Shown: piece by piece, positions 47,353 to 61,931 of the stretch
Numbering within the stretch: position 1 is the first letter of the stretch
Layout of the letters: each line of letters opens with the position of its first letter
Origin: Silurus meridionalis
Lineage: Eukaryota > Chordata > Actinopteri > Siluriformes > Siluridae
Direction: 5' to 3'
NCBI RefSeq assembly: GCF_014805685.1
Contig: NC_060906.1
Location: forward strand, 15,887,664-15,951,663
Length of the DNA stretch: 64,000 nt
Position numbers and translations under genes: made by a program
Notes under the pieces: model-generated
Databases searched by the model: none
Told to the model about the DNA's origin: nothing
The model's input: the letters and a program-made list of their open reading frames with translations, nothing else

Positions 47353-48640
47353 GACCTCCACCTTGAACCAGTCTGTCGTTCCTGCTGCACACTTTACTGC
47401 TGTCACACTGTCTTCATACATGTCCTGCACCACCCTCACATACTGCGCTGCCACACGTGACTTCCTCATACATACCACAATTCCTCTCTCGGCACCCTGT
47501 CCTACACTTTCTCTAAATCCACAAACACACAATGCAACTCCTTCTGACCTTTTCTATACTTCTCCATCAACAATCTCAAAGCAAATAATGCATCTGTGGT
47601 GCTCTTCCTCAGCATAAAACCATACTGTTGCTCACAGATGGTCACCTCTTCTCTCAGCCTGACTTCAACTACTCTTTCCCATAACTTCATGGTGAGACTT
47701 ATCTACTTTACTCCCCTGTAGTTATCTCCCTTATTCTTTAAATATCAGTACCAGCATACTCCTTCTCCATTCCTCAGGCATCCTCTCACCTTCCAGAATT
47801 TTGTTGAACAATCTGGTTAAAAACTTCACTGCCATTTCTCCTAAACATCTCCATGCTTCTACTTGTATGTCATCTGGTCCAACTGACTTTCCACTTTTCA
47901 TCCTCTTAATAGCTGCTCTCACTTCCTCCTTACTAATCCTATCCATTTCCTGCTTCACCATCTCCACATCATACAACCTTCACTCTCTCATTTTCCTCAT
48001 TCATCAGCTGCTTAAAATACTCCCTCAATCTCCTCACTAGTCAACACATTTCCATCTCCATCCTTTATTCATCTAACTTGCAGCACATCCTTCCCAGCTC
48101 GGTCCTTCTGCCTGGCCAATCGGTACAAATCCTTTTCTCCTTCCTAAGTGTCCAACTTCACATACATCTCCTTATGTGCCTTTTATTTGCTTTTGCCACA
48201 TCCCTCTTCACCTGCTGCCGCATCACCTTGTACTCCTGCCTACTTCTCTCTTTACTCTGTCAATCCCAATTCTCTTTCATCAACCTCTTTCTCCTTATGC
48301 TCTCCTGCACTTCCTTATTCCACCACCACATCTCTTTGTCTTCATTTCTCTTTCCAGATGTCACACCAAGTACTTTTCTAGCTGTCTCCCTTATCACTTC
48401 TGCAGTAGTTGCCCAATCATTCAGCACCACGTCACTCTATGAGCCTCCTTCTTCTTAAAATCAGTATTTACCACTGCCATTTCCATCCTTTCAGCAAAAT
48501 CTACCACCATCTGTTCTTCCACATTCCTCTCCTTAAGACCATACCTACCCATCACCTCTTCATCACCTCTGTTCTCGTCATCAACATGAGACATTTAATC
48601 AGCAGCCCATTGGTTTTTTTTATTCATTGACATTGGCCTG
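47353..48640 (-). mobile_element. RTE-clade LINE, upstream half of reverse transcriptase region
   Basis: Minus strand reads, from right to left, a linker (GDEEVMGRYG, MVVDFAERMEMAVVNT), the start of the RT domain (KRMKSGKSVGPDDIQVEAW, RMPEEWRRSMLV), then KLWERVVEVRLREEV, QQYGFMLRKSTTDALFALRL and HCVFVDLEKV. Frameshifted in many places; no functional ORF. It was one element with 45688-46036. Confidence 0.85.
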
Positions 48641-48864
48641 AACCAAGTACACCTTCAAACAATTCCCCTTTTGGGCTCTGCATGAGTGTGCAGCGTCAGT
48701 GCGTAGATATCAAAATAATTAGAAAAAGATGGAGAAGAAACACAAGGGAGGTGCAGAGAAATTGCCTGAAAAATAGAAACAGGCCCCTCAGACAGATGCT
48801 GCAAAATGTGTGAAAATAACAGACATTTGTTTTAAAATAACATTTAAAATAACAGACATACATT

Positions 48865-48868
<4 letters not shown>

Positions 48869-48961
<93 letters not shown>
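48869..48961. repeat. Compound (CT)n(CA)n microsatellite
   Basis: CT run followed directly by about 50 bp of CA repeats. Confidence 0.95.
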
Positions 48962-48962
<1 letters not shown>

Positions 48963-49800
48963 ATGCCTTCTTTTACTTTTGAAAGGTTAATCCAATGAGT
49001 TTATAAGCCCCCATGTGACTAAGTGAGTTCACAGTTTGTTTAATGCTATTATATTGAAAACAGTGATCATGTGATCAATAGTTTATCATGTTCTTTCTCT
49101 TTCTCCCTTAAACACACAGGCACACACAAGATGGATGTCATAACTAGTTTTGACTTCATCAGTGTGGATTATTGTTTTATTGTATTAATTTTTAGAAGTT
49201 TTTAATGTGTCAACACATACTCTTTCCTACCTATTATTATATGGCTTTAGTGCTTTTATGGAATATGAGTTGGTATACATATTCAAGGGTTTGCAAAAAT
49301 GGGTAGTATTTGTGATCGTATGTAGTGGGCTGGTTTGGGCCAAAATGCCAGGGCCAATTTTCTTGCCCCAGTCCAACCCTGTTTATAGCTACTGAAGGAA
49401 CAGAATCTACAGGTAAATCTGCACGCAGTCTTAGAGCCTATAAGAGCCTACCTGTATTTTATCTCTAACTACTTTTATAGACAAGCATTAGGTTACTGCT
49501 GTGCTTTACCCCACTTTCTGAGGACTCGGGAGACTCGAAACGTTGCCAAATCATTGACCCATTTACATCCAACTGCCTACTTCATTTGAACAAAGGCTAT
49601 TCATTGGCTAACTACTTAAGGTTGCTTGTTGGTCAGTGAGGCCAAGATAAAAAAAAATCTTGTTTTATGAATATCAAAATTAGCAGTAGGTTTTGGCATT
49701 ACATCTCTTTATCTTTTAAATAAATTAGAATTGGAATTGTTAGATTTTAGTTCAGATACAGATGATAGTAATGAGTCAACAGTCTTTAAATGGCTTACTT

Positions 49801-49851
<51 letters not shown>

Positions 49852-51640
49852 TTTGGACTTGAACTTTCTCTGATACACAAATTCCTCATAGCCTCAACAT
49901 GTACCAGTTCACATTACTATTGTTTCATTTAGTATTTGCTCTCAGAAAATTCTTGATCCAAATGTCTCAGGGTGCTAATCTACATATTAGCTGTTTAACA
50001 TCACTATAGCAACACCGGTGAGGGCCGACGTGCGTCAGAGAAGACCGTGACTGATCATCGGCCCTTTTTGTGGTTGCCATGGACACATTCGGGATTGATA
50101 ATATCAGAGATGAGTGTCAGAGCTGAGCAGAATTCCATTTCGGCTCCACATCAGTGGTCATGAACAGTTTCGCAAACAGAGTGACACAAACACATGCCTG
50201 AGAGAGACTGCATGCTGTCTGAAATATTATATAGTCCAATGTACATCTCTAACATTGTATAATAAACATTTATAGTCAGGCCAGAATATCATAGCTGATT
50301 TTATAAAAAAAAAATAATTTCCAGAAGGTAGAACAGTATAATAAAATGGAGTTTTTTCAATGTTATTTATTTTGTTTTATTACCCTAAATAATCACAGGT
50401 GCAGAATGACTACAGTCAATCGGGATTAACAAAGTGCTAGAAATGAGTGATCATTGTAAATATAAAGCAACTATCACACCACACCATAGGAAAAAGGGTA
50501 TATAAATTATATTACAACCAAATCAAGCATCTATTTCTGTATGGAATAAAATTATTATTATTATATCAATAAATATCTAAAAACAGCATTATAGACCTTT
50601 AAAACATAAAAAAAAAATCTCTTCTCATGAATTGCAAATGTTGTAAGCAAGAAGAGAGGGGAGGCAAGATGGGGGAAATATTTTATTTTTTAAAACAGAC
50701 AGAGCTGTTAGAAGTGATGCAGTGGAGTCGCATATTTTTCTGAGTAGAATCTCAAACACTCCTCAGCTACAGCCAGCTCTAGCACTGCATTATAACACAT
50801 GCATACACACAAACAGAGCCATTATATCACAGAACACTACTAAAACGTAATTAGCCTTACTGATATTATTGCTGTTTATGCTGTTGCTTTTCTTATGCAT
50901 TCACCAAATTAACTGAGCATCTTCAGAATTTGCTTAGATCAAAAGGACACTAAAAAGAACAATGAAAGTAATTAAGTAGGTTTAAATGCATTCTCAGTGT
51001 CTCTTAAATGATTATACATTTGACATGTAATTTCAAATATACTTGATTAATGACTAAAACGAAAAACAAGACAGCAGATAGGATTAATTATTAGTTCATT
51101 AAACCACTTAAAAGTTTAATATACAGTATATGATATACCCAACTTGCAAAGGCAAAAGCATAACAAGTAACAAAATCAATAAACGCTGCTTTTATTGATG
51201 GTTGATAAATGATATTATCTTATGGATTATAATAGAAAAAGCCTTTGCAGAATAAAGCCTTTGTTATTCAAATGACTGAAAAGACTTATCCCACTTTTAC
51301 AGTACAGTCAAAGCACTTTTAAAGAAGCAGCATTGGATCTGTAAAGAATCAGTGACAAAGGTCTTTTTTATTGTTATTTTTTGAAAGAGTGCACTAAGAT
51401 ATACACATTCAAATTCCTCTCAGCAGTCCTTTTTGAGTTCTCTGTCAGTACATGTTCCTATCACACAGACACCTGCTCAAGGGAACAATGTATGAAAGAA
51501 AAGGAAAGAGAAAAGAAGAGAGATATCAAAATATATGGACGTAGCTGTTTGATTTTCTATTACATTATACTATGTAAAATAGTGCACTTTATGCTAGTAT
51601 ATGTGTTGTTTGCAACTATTTTTGAATGAAAACAGGAATT
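48962..51640. other. Intergenic stretch without recognisable gene
   Basis: Holds a (GT)n run at 49803-49850. Around 50010-50175 there is a less AT-rich patch with GTTGCCATGGACAC (X-box-like, two mismatches from symmetric consensus) and GGGCCGACGTGCGTC. No ORF of known family. Confidence 0.45.
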
Positions 51641-51659
51641 CTGGGGCACTCTAGAGACA

Positions 51660-51980
51660 TGGCAGCAAAGCCATTTTAAATCAGGTGGGTGTTTTACTCT
51701 TCAGGGTCATGGAAAGACATAGAGACCATCCTAGGAACACTGGGTGCAAGGAAGCAATGAACCATGAACAGGACAGAAGAACCTCACAGAGCATCACACA
51801 CATGAGAACAAAGCACACAGGAGTTTTATGTAGCTAATCCAACTAACAGCAAGTTTTTGGAAGATGTGAAGTTACCTATGTGGAAACAGAAAGAACATGG
51901 ATTGAAGAACTCGGGTGTGTGCCAGAGACCCCATAGCTGTAATGTGGCAACACTAACAACTGCACCATTGTGCCACTTTA
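51660..51980 (-). mobile_element. Degenerate V-SINE-like element
   Basis: Reading the minus strand, the order TGGCACAATGGTGCAGTTGT, then GGGTTCTT-type head, GGATTAGCTACATAAAACTC, CCCAGTGTTCCTAGGATGGT and TCCATGACCCTGAAGAG matches the typical fish SINE with a tRNA head and conserved core. Heavily mutated, so old. Confidence 0.55.
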
Positions 51981-54900
51981 ATAAATATAAAATTCTCATT
52001 AAAACCCAAAATTAAGATGTTTTTGGGGGGCTTTTGAGTGATGCAACAGAAGAAGAATTCAAGAGATTGCATAAGTTTTTAGCATAAAACATACATATAT
52101 GTTTTTTTATGATCTATGATGATGCATTTTTATGCATTCTTATCATTTATAATGTAACCTTGATTTCTTTCAATGTTCACATTATAAATTGATCCATTGA
52201 TTTAAATGATCTGATTAATACACCCCTGGTAAGAGCTATAACCTTTTCTAAGTATGGAATTTACATGAAAAATATATCAATGCAAACACAATTTAAAAAT
52301 TTATAGCAAAACAATTGCTTTTGGAAAATCTCTGTCTTTCAATGTGCTTTCCACTTATAAATATATTGATATTTCCATAGAAATTCACGGAAATGGAAGT
52401 TGTTCAAGGTATTAATTTTTTTTTTAATAAAGCTTCTATAAATTGATCATTGTTATAATTTCTTTAATTACTATGAGAATGATCAATCCCCCTTATTTTC
52501 ACATTAATACCATCTTTGCCTTCATTTCATGGCTTACAAAAGGTGAAAGCTGGCTAAATGTATTTATTTATTTATTTATTTATTTTTGAAAAATTGCGGC
52601 AGTAAAAACAAATCTAGTCTAGTGCATTTATAAACACACTGCTGTGGAGAGAGTGACAGAGATTGTGTTTCGATGTGATGTCTATTTACTTAATGAGTCA
52701 TTTTCATTCTCTGTCATTCATACAGATTTAAAATCCCACATATTTACATAAATCAATAAATCGTTTGAGAACTACATATTTGTTGTCCAGGAAAGGTTAA
52801 TTGCATCTCAACATGAAGGACACTTCTGTATAAAATGACATGTGTATAATATGTTAGCTGCAGCCTTGTCTGTCACAAGCCAGATGCTCTCACTAACCAG
52901 AAAACGAATTAGATATTGTGTCATTAGTGCAATTATTTGTGTAATTAGTCACAGGAACACAGTGGTCTGTGAGAGGTCCTTTAATTCTTATAAAAAATAT
53001 AAAAATGAGATGTACAGAAGTTGCAGTAAGTAATAATATATGGTGCATATATAGTAATATACAATATCCAATACATTGTTCAAAGATTACGCATAGACAG
53101 ACGTCAGAAGATAATATACTCAAATGACATGATATAGTTATGTAGAAGTATGAATGTACAGTATGTACGATACAGTATATACAGTATGAATATGGGTAGA
53201 ATGTACAGTAGTGCAAATGTGAGTTAAGGATGGTGCGAAAAGAAATGTGTAATGAATATTTCGAGCAAGAATCCTACTGAAGTTTAAAAGTTCTGCTACA
53301 GATTTCAGTCTGGAGATTTCCAGAGTTTCCTTGTTGTAGTCAATACCAACTGGACAAGATCCCCCTTAACAGCAAAGCAAGTCATTTTATTTTTGTTGCA
53401 TCTTTCTGTGTAAAGTTTCTTCAGTGGAAATGCTTTTATATTTAAGCACTGCTAAAAATAAACTGGGATGGTCTGATTTTAGGTCTGATTGTCTCTCCGG
53501 GTCAGAAGTCTGGAATACCTTATTTAAAAGAGGGGAGAGAGACACGACAGAAGAAAGCAAGCAAATAAAAATACAAATTACATTTTCCTTAGCTGTGTCC
53601 ATTTGAATACACATTTAACAGTGACTATAATATGGATTTTGAAACTGTAAAAGTTAGAAGACTAGGATAGAGTGTGGTTTTAGGATAAACTGCCAGCCAG
53701 AATACAGAAACTGCAAAAACCTTCCCACAAAAAACCAGAAGGAAATAAAAATGTTTTGGCTAAAGGCATAGGCAGACTTTCAGGTGTGATCCTTCTCCCA
53801 AGCTTCAGTTATTTCATCAGCACTGAAAACAAGTTTTGTAGACTTAAAATATATCCCACTAATAAACCATAGATTGCCCAGATGACTGGACATTTGCTTA
53901 GCTGGAAACTTATATTTTCAGCGGATGAGACGCTTTGGCTCAATAACCTGATCGTCAGCAAAAAAGTTGCTTTTGCCTGTGGGTCTCTGAGATATATACT
54001 TTTTTTCGCATTGCACACTGTTCTCATAGGCAATAAGTCAGCATGCATTGCAGAACAGCTAACAATTGCAATTTCATTAAACATAGTCTGAACTGACCTG
54101 AATTGTTAGATATGCATGTTTTTAAATTCCCAAACTTCCAAATTAGTAAGTGTTTTGTTGAGATTTTGGCCTCCCACACCTATGCATGTGAAAGGCCAAG
54201 TAACAAATATAGGTCTATTTTAAAAGTCATTAGTAGTAAACAGTACAGTATAATAATAATAATCAGCAGCAGCAGCAGCAGCAACATCATCAGCACCATC
54301 AAATGTCACATCCTAGATTATTTTAAATATTTAGGTGTTGCAACTGCTACTTTTTAAAGCCTGTCCAATATGCAGAACCACTTTTACTTGAAAAATCCTT
54401 TCCTCACACTTATGCCAATGACCCTGATATCTTTTGGGATCAGATAATCAAAAGAATATATGTGAAAATGAAAAGGGTAGGCATGTGGACAGCAAATAGG
54501 CAACTTATTGCCTGGATCGGAAAACTTTCAACCGAAAGGCTGGCTGACAGGCTTTTGCTGCTATGAAAATCTTCCCACAAATGAAAAGTCTGTTGTTCAC
54601 ACACCGATCTGGTTTAATTTATATTGGTGTACCATTTTACAGTTGATATCAAACATTATTAAAGATTTCAATTAAATTCTGGTTACCACAATTTTCCCTC
54701 TCACTTCCAGGCTTAATGTACAGAAGCCAAACCTGTTAGCTGTGCTTTTAAAAGGAATCAATGAATATTTCATTACTATGTGAGCTGAGACCTGCATTGA
54801 GGCTGAGTGGTTGCTAGACACCATATGGTTATAACACTATTCTGAACCAACAAACTGGCATAACTTGGTCAAAATAGAATTGCTCAACCTTTTCAAAGAC

Positions 54901-55310
54901 AGCTGAGGAAACATGTTTTGTTGTGTATAAAATTATTGGATTGCTGATTTATTAGGAGTGCCACATGTGCATGCTTGCCTGGGAGTGAATTTAAAAAAGG
55001 TTTTATGTCTGATGTGACCTAAGGAAATGCACACAAATAACATGCAAAACATTGGTTCCAATACAAAGTGAAAAAAACTGGTTTGCTCCTGACTTCTACA
55101 ATTGGCAAACCACGAAATGATTTATCAGAGATCTTTCACTAAGGCCAAAAAGTGCTCAAGAAAATTATCAGGGTTTTTATGCAGCTGGTGAAACAAGAGC
55201 TTTGAGGATGGTTTTGGACTGCTGTTAATGTCAACAGTCTGCTACACTGACACAGGACTACAGTATGAATCTAATCATCATCACTGCACACCTCAACATT
55301 ATTTGACTGT
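51981..55310. other. AT-rich intergenic stretch, no gene recognised
   Basis: A (TTTA)n run lies at about 52558-52587 and a short AGC/ATC trinucleotide patch at 54262-54300. No ORF of known family; scattered ORFs under 110 codons look like chance. Confidence 0.45.
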
Positions 55311-55319
55311 AATTATTGG

Positions 55320-55492
55320 ACATTCAGTGCCACCTCTTGAGTCACTGTCTTGTTTATTAGGGACAAACTTACACTTATAAATCACTTTTTTCAATTCTTT
55401 ATTACAGCATTATCTTTGTAAAGCTACTTTGAGACAATGTTAATTGTTAAAAGCACTATACAAATACAAATGAATTGAATTGAATAGAAATT
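55320..55492 (+). repeat. Dispersed fish repeat, 3' end
   Basis: Ends GCTACTTTGAGACAATGTTA, then AAAAGCACTATACAAATAC and GAATTGAATTGAAT. This is the complement of the repeat head at about 30725-30790, so the two are copies of one family in opposite orientation. Confidence 0.6.
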
Positions 55493-58400
55493 AAGAAAAT
55501 GTGCTGGAATCTGTAGGCGACTAAAATTCTCAGGCATGCTAGTAACTAAAAGGTTAAAAAGGATAATAACTGCAATAATAAGGAAAGTGTGACAGATATA
55601 GATTTATGATATACTGATGAACTAGCATAGCAACAAGCTGTAAATAATTGCACTGGCTTCTCCACTGTGACAAATGAGAATAATTCTACCTAGAGCCTTT
55701 ATAGTTGGGTAAATTAAAGCAATTGTATGCCTCACTGTAATACATCAAAATACCTCAGAGAGTTTCTGACATCCAAGGCCTATAGGGAATCCCCCTATAG
55801 TAGATTTTTGAAACACTTTCAGAAGAATGGAGAGCATTGTGACTTCTTAAGTAGTCTGAAAATGATGCCAGTCATTCTTAAAATGCATAGATTTCTTTAT
55901 CTTGTTGTAATCAACATGCACATTAAACTATAAGGATCATCAGTACGCCAAAGCAGTTAGAAGTAAAAGCACAAATCTTCAAACAGTTAAAAAAAAAACA
56001 CCAACATATTAGATTAATGCCTTTCAGATTTATAATAGCTCCTGTAGTATTCTTATAAAACCCCCACACTATCACTTGTTGCAGTAAAATCTTGATATTT
56101 GCAGTAAAACCTTTTAAACATTTTATAATATTTTTTAATCGGCTAATTTTTATTTTTTACTCTCAAAGTGTGATGCTAGCTAACAGCTAACATACAAATT
56201 TTCACTGAAATTCTGGACAGTTCATTGCCAGAAGTGATAAAAAGAGCCAGTCTTTACACACAAACATGACACAAAAAACGCAAGCAACATATTACTAACT
56301 ACAAACATAGACACTAAAACATTATTCTGCTTGTTCTTTTGGAGGAGACTTTGAATATTTTTTGTGGATATCTTACATCTAAAAAGCTAATAATGATGAA
56401 AGACTTCGAAGAACTGTTATTTTCACCATAAATATAATACTTGTATAGCACTCCAATCCAGAAGCAGCTTCCTTCAATGAATATTTATTTTTTTGTCATT
56501 GTCTAAAATCCTGAAAGTCCACAAAACTGAACTTAGTTTCTCTGATCTTATACACTTTCCACAAGTTATCAATATAACTAAAAATATATGGCCTGTATGA
56601 TCAAGATATATGCTAAAAGACTGCCAAGTACTCTAAATACTTGATGCCAAAGCTGAGATAACTGTCAACAAAATATCTATTAAGAAAAGAAGCTCAGGTC
56701 TACATGGCTGCCTTAGGCTCTGTAAACAGGGGAAAACCTCAAAACAATAGTAAGAAGCTCTTGCTACTTGCCGGTCAGTCATATTCTTGTACCTTAAAAA
56801 GCTACCTTTTTTTGCAGTGACATTCATTGTCTGGATTTAGCTGAAACCATGCAGGAAGGGGTGTATTTGTTTCCATTTTGAGTTTCAAATTGGATAACTT
56901 AAGCTAACTGAGGTTAGGTTTAACTAGTGATACATTTAACAATTTAAGAAAGCACAGACAGAGATGCTTATATGAACCTTGTTTGCCAAAACAGCTAACT
57001 TCTGCCAAAACAGCCAACTAATTTTTACACCACAATATCTGGCAACACTTATCTAACTACTAGTGCTGTTTAAACTCCCACTTCACTTCCCAAACTTTGC
57101 CTGACTGAAGAAGACTCAGCCCTAAACTTGTGACTAAATCATTAAGCTTTTTGAATCAAGTGCTTCATTTTATATTTATGCCTGTGCTTGAGTCTTACAA
57201 CAATCATCTGGGTGTGGTATTGAAAGCTCTTAGTTACACACAAGTGAGACAGATAATGAGAGTAAAAAGACACTGCAAAAGCAGTCACGCCCTCTGGGCT
57301 TTCGGACAAGCCAGAGAACAAAAGACAGGTAAGTGCAGTGAAACTGCTTTCCCAGAAAACAGATATCCAATTTTGCCAAACTTTTTCTATTGCTTTGGTG
57401 CATGGCGCAATTTGTTTATCCTAGCAAATGAATGAATGAGATCTGCATGGCAACAGGAAACATCAGGCTTTGCAATCAGACTAATATCTATCCTCCACTC
57501 TGGGGAATCTCCTTAAAACTCCTCCTCTCCTTCCCCTTTTATCATCACTTTGTTATCCAAATATCCTCCCTGCCATCCTCCATCATTTTGCCAGCATCAC
57601 ATTTTGTTTGCCATGATATTAGACAATCAGTGCAGATACAGCTTTATGACTCGGAGACAAATCTAGCCATGATTTGATTTTAGCATTTTATTTCCTGTTG
57701 TCTTAGAGTTTTATAGCCACACATCCAGCTTACATAAAGAGTGTTGGTCACAATCATAATGGTTTACTTCAATTACAATTAAAAATTTATAGAAATTGTC
57801 CAAACATACCAGTAATTCTACACTTCCGTTATGAGTAGAAAACATTTGCAATCTCCTAGATCCGTCCTATCAATAACGCTAACTATTAGGCAAAGCTGGA
57901 ATGTTACACAGTGTTCAAAAGGCATAACACTTTCCTCATCTACACTTGATAGAACATGATTGGATTAACAGGGAAAAGACTAAGCAGGGGAAGAATCCTT
58001 TCACCAGCATGAATTCAAAACATTTTCAGGTGGTGCACCAGTTCAGAAGGACATGATAAAACTAGCACTAAGGATGAGTGATGTGTGTCAGCATGATGCT
58101 GCTTGCACTGCCAATTCACAGCTTCAAGACTCAGCAGAGCCCTCATTACAGCAGCAGCATAATGTCTTACCAGGCTGTATAATTAAGCATATCATAATTA
58201 TAACCTGATTAATCATGTTTCTTATGTTAATGATGTGCTTGAAGATTCACACAGAAGTGACTCTGAAATATAAACTATTTGTATAGTTAAATTAACTGTA
58301 AATACTTTAGAGCCAAGATTGGTCTTCTTCGATACTCAATTCTTTACTTTCTCATAGTTCCATATATTACAGTATGAATAATTACAATCATTTTCCATTC

Positions 58401-61400
58401 ATTTACTGAGTCAACTTACTTAAAAAGGTCTGTTTATTTACAGGGTGTATTAAAATAAGATGTGCATACATGGGCTTGTATTTATACCTTTATGGGAACT
58501 GATTGTCCTCACAAATGTTTGAATACAGTTAATTCATAAAATTAAGCGACAGTGCAATGTGACAACCAAATAATAAAAAAATAACAATATGTGTGTATGT
58601 GTGTATCTGTGGGTATGATCGGTAGAGTGGGAAAGAGAGATTGAGATAGAGAGAGAAAGAGAGTGAGAGTGAATGAGTAAGCAGACCTGGATAAGCTCTG
58701 TTTCCAGGCAGGTTTTCAGCAGGCCAGACAACGCCCTGAGCCTCTTTCCCCCTCCTCTCCAGTTAAAGAACACACATTACGTAACAGCGATCGACCATGC
58801 AGAAAGTGTTCACTGACAGCCTGACTGATCTAGTTCACAAGTGAGAACAGGAGCAGACTGGGTGGGGGAGGTGAGAAATGGACACAGAATGCTAAAAAGG
58901 ATAATAGCAATCGTGCACCTATATAACATGCCATCACTCTGACTTGCAAAATTGTTGGTTACCCCTATCTTTATCACACCTACTTAATACAGTAGGTAAC
59001 AATTAATTAATCAGGGCTTATTTAAAAAGATGTGACATTTTGTATAAAACAGTCTTTCACTATTTCTGGGGGAAAAAAAATTCAGGGCCATTACTTAGGA
59101 GCCTAGTTTAGTTTAATATGCTAATTATTTGCAGATTACATGATCAGTATTATGATATATTTGGGCAGGTTTGTGTAGTGTTAAATGGTTAAAAATATTA
59201 GGATAAAACTTATCTTCATCTGTGAAAAATGCCTATTATTTCACTCGCATGTTAGCCAAAAATAGTGCTGACCAGAATTATTTTTAATTTGGTAAATTTG
59301 GACAGATTTGGCAGATTTATGATTAAATAAAAGTTGAATTATTACAATGGCAATCAAGAGTCCATTACTAACATTTACATGTGTCTGGATGTAGCTTGTT
59401 CGCTATCAATTAGCTGGATGACTAGCCATTTCAGATAAAAGAAAATGGTGGTTTCCAAATAGCATAGCAAGTATAGAGCCTGAAATTTTTTCATTTGGGG
59501 GAAAGAAATTTGAAAAATTTGTTTAGTGGTTTATGGGTTCACTGGTGTCCAATTATTAGGAATTCCTAGATACTCAGTGGACTGTCATTGTTTTGCATGT
59601 AGCTAACCTGTAACCTACTTGAGCTGCCTATGTTTTATACTTCCTATCCACTCAACTTAACAATATATTAGAGTTTTGCATGACTATAAACCAGAATACA
59701 AATAAATGCACCCTTAGTGCACCATCTACCACAGCTAGAAGCACCAATGAATGCTTTTTAGATGATGGAGTAGCTGAAGCCAAGTAACTGGGACATTTGC
59801 TGAGTAGCAAGATGAATGTATTACTGTAACATCCTGGGAATTATCTAAAGATGTATCATGATAAAATATATGATATGCATACTTTTTTTATTCAAACTGT
59901 TGAGGCACTAAAACAACTGTTACAGGATTGAAACCATCCCAGTATATTATGTCTCAGAAAGAATGATTGAATGAATGCCTGGCATCTGCAAGGCATCTAT
60001 CACCAAACAGGGCTGCTTGATCTTCTGGAATTACCTTTTATAGTAGGAGAAGGTTAAAGTGCAAGGAAACATTCCAAATCTTGTAACAGATCTGCAATTT
60101 TGCTCATACAAAGCATATCATGTGACCCTTTGTTCTTATACAAATGGACACCAGGTGAGATCTGCAGTGAAATTTTACCATTTAATGTAAGGGCACCTTA
60201 CTGGGGCCTGAGTCAATATGAAACAAGTCATGTTCACATGCTACAGTATTTTATCATTAAACTATTCTTGTCTGACAAATCAGGCTTTTCCAATTATATC
60301 TATTTTTCTGGCACAAATAAAAAGCCAGCCTGCAACATGACCAGTGCAACCATTAAAATAATTAGACACTGAGGATAATGAGATTCTTAGAGATGATCGG
60401 TCACTTCTGAAGCTCTTTTGTTTTTGTTCTAGATGAGTATTTGATGTAGAAAAAAAGAAAGCACCCAAATTTCCATATGATAAATAGGTATTTATTAGAT
60501 GTTCAGTTTTTAAGCTATGGAACCTTCTTTTCGTAACAATTATTAACATATTAGCAATTCAATGCTGTTACTTCCATAACAGCATTGAATTTATGTCACT
60601 AAAGAAAAAATGTGAAGAAGATCTTTAGAATATATGTTTTATAATATTTTACAGGGTGCTTTCAAAGTACCAAAACAGTACATCAAGGGTACATCAAGTC
60701 CAATCAATACTGCAATCTCCTCGTTGTTTTCTACATAGGTAAGCATCTTAAGTGCAAATTGCTTTGACAATACTTCATTTTCTCTTTTACATACAACTAG
60801 ATGTTTCTTCACTTACACTGTTTCACTACAGATGCACTGGCCTGGAATTTATTTATTACAGAGAAAATGGATGACAATTCACTGTACTTAGGATGACCCA
60901 ATGATAAATCATTTTTAGAGCATCCAAATAAATATATTTCCTCTAATTGAATCAGCCCAACACTCGATCTGTTAATAAACAAACTGTTCAATTCAGTAAA
61001 AAATGTCAATACATTGATCCCACCATACACTGAAAGCTCATTTAAATATGATCTGCTGGCCAAATTGAATCTTTGGAAATTGGCATTGGATGCAAGCCAT
61101 GAACCAAAAATTTAATTAAATGTGTTTTTTTATTGTGAAGTAAAATTTATTGTGACTTATGAGGAACCTACAAAAATTATGTAGCACAGAATCCCAAACT
61201 CAAGGCCTTGAATTATTAGTGAAACTTCAGGATTTGGATAGAAAATAAACCTTCACCACTAAACAAGAATCATCGTTACATTTGACAAAACTTAGGAATT
61301 TAGCCACAAATACACAATCAAGAGGAATTTAAAGGCTGGTGACAGCAGCCAACCTTTATTGTTGAGACATTTGTGAAGATTATCACAAACCAGTTAAATA

Positions 61401-61600
61401 TGTAGCATGTACCATGTAGCATGAATCTTCGCTCTGTCCCATAGCGATGATACATAAAAACTAATGAAAAATATCACTCATTATAGGCAATTTTCCAGCA
61501 CTTTCCACTGATGAGGTTTTCATGGTTTATAAGGGTTCACTCTTTCTTGATTCAGTTACAAATAGTTTAACCATTTTTTCTAGAATGATGTAGGAAACAG
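55493..61600. other. AT-rich intergenic stretch, no gene recognised
   Basis: No ORF resembles a known protein. A short GA-rich patch lies at 58635-58675. Around 58720-58870 there is a less AT-rich segment with TTACGTAAC (a CRE/ATF-like palindrome) and a polypyrimidine-CAG, but no coding frame continues from it. Confidence 0.4.
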
Positions 61601-61604
61601 CAAA

Positions 61605-61800
61605 GTGGCTAATGTCTTTAGGTTACTGAATGGAAGACTTGGGGTTCAAGTCCACCCTTGGGCCCTTGATCATGACCCTCAACCCTTTGTGCTCCAGGGA
61701 CTGACAATGGCTGTATCATGGCTGACTCTGCGCTCTGACCCCAACTTTCGAACATCACTAGAATTATGTAAATAAATTATTTCACTGTGCTGTAAATGAC
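61605..61800 (+). mobile_element. tRNA-derived SINE
   Basis: Contains GGGTTCAAGTCCACCC (B-box-like), TTGGGCCCTTGATCATGACC, CAACCCTTTGTGCTCCAGGG, CTGACTCTGCGCTCTGACCC and TTATTTCACTGTGCTGTAA. This layout is a SINE I associate with catfish genomes; one reason for the lineage inference. Confidence 0.7.
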
Positions 61801-61931
61801 AGCAATGTCTAGTTTAGTCTACAGACACCCAAATCTGATTGTACAGAAACTCTAACATATACAGACAATCCTCCCAAGACTACTGGGATTAATTTAATAC
61901 ATATTCATAGACAAAAATATATTCAAACATA

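Noticed and set aside
57130..57435. 101-codon plus ORF in intergenic DNA
   Set aside because: No recognisable domain, no splice or promoter context, length within chance expectation for a 64-kb window.
58700..58870. Less AT-rich patch with TTACGTAAC and pyrimidine tract, considered as a promoter or exon
   Set aside because: No coding frame continues from it and no CpG enrichment comparable to the klf11 or right-edge promoters.
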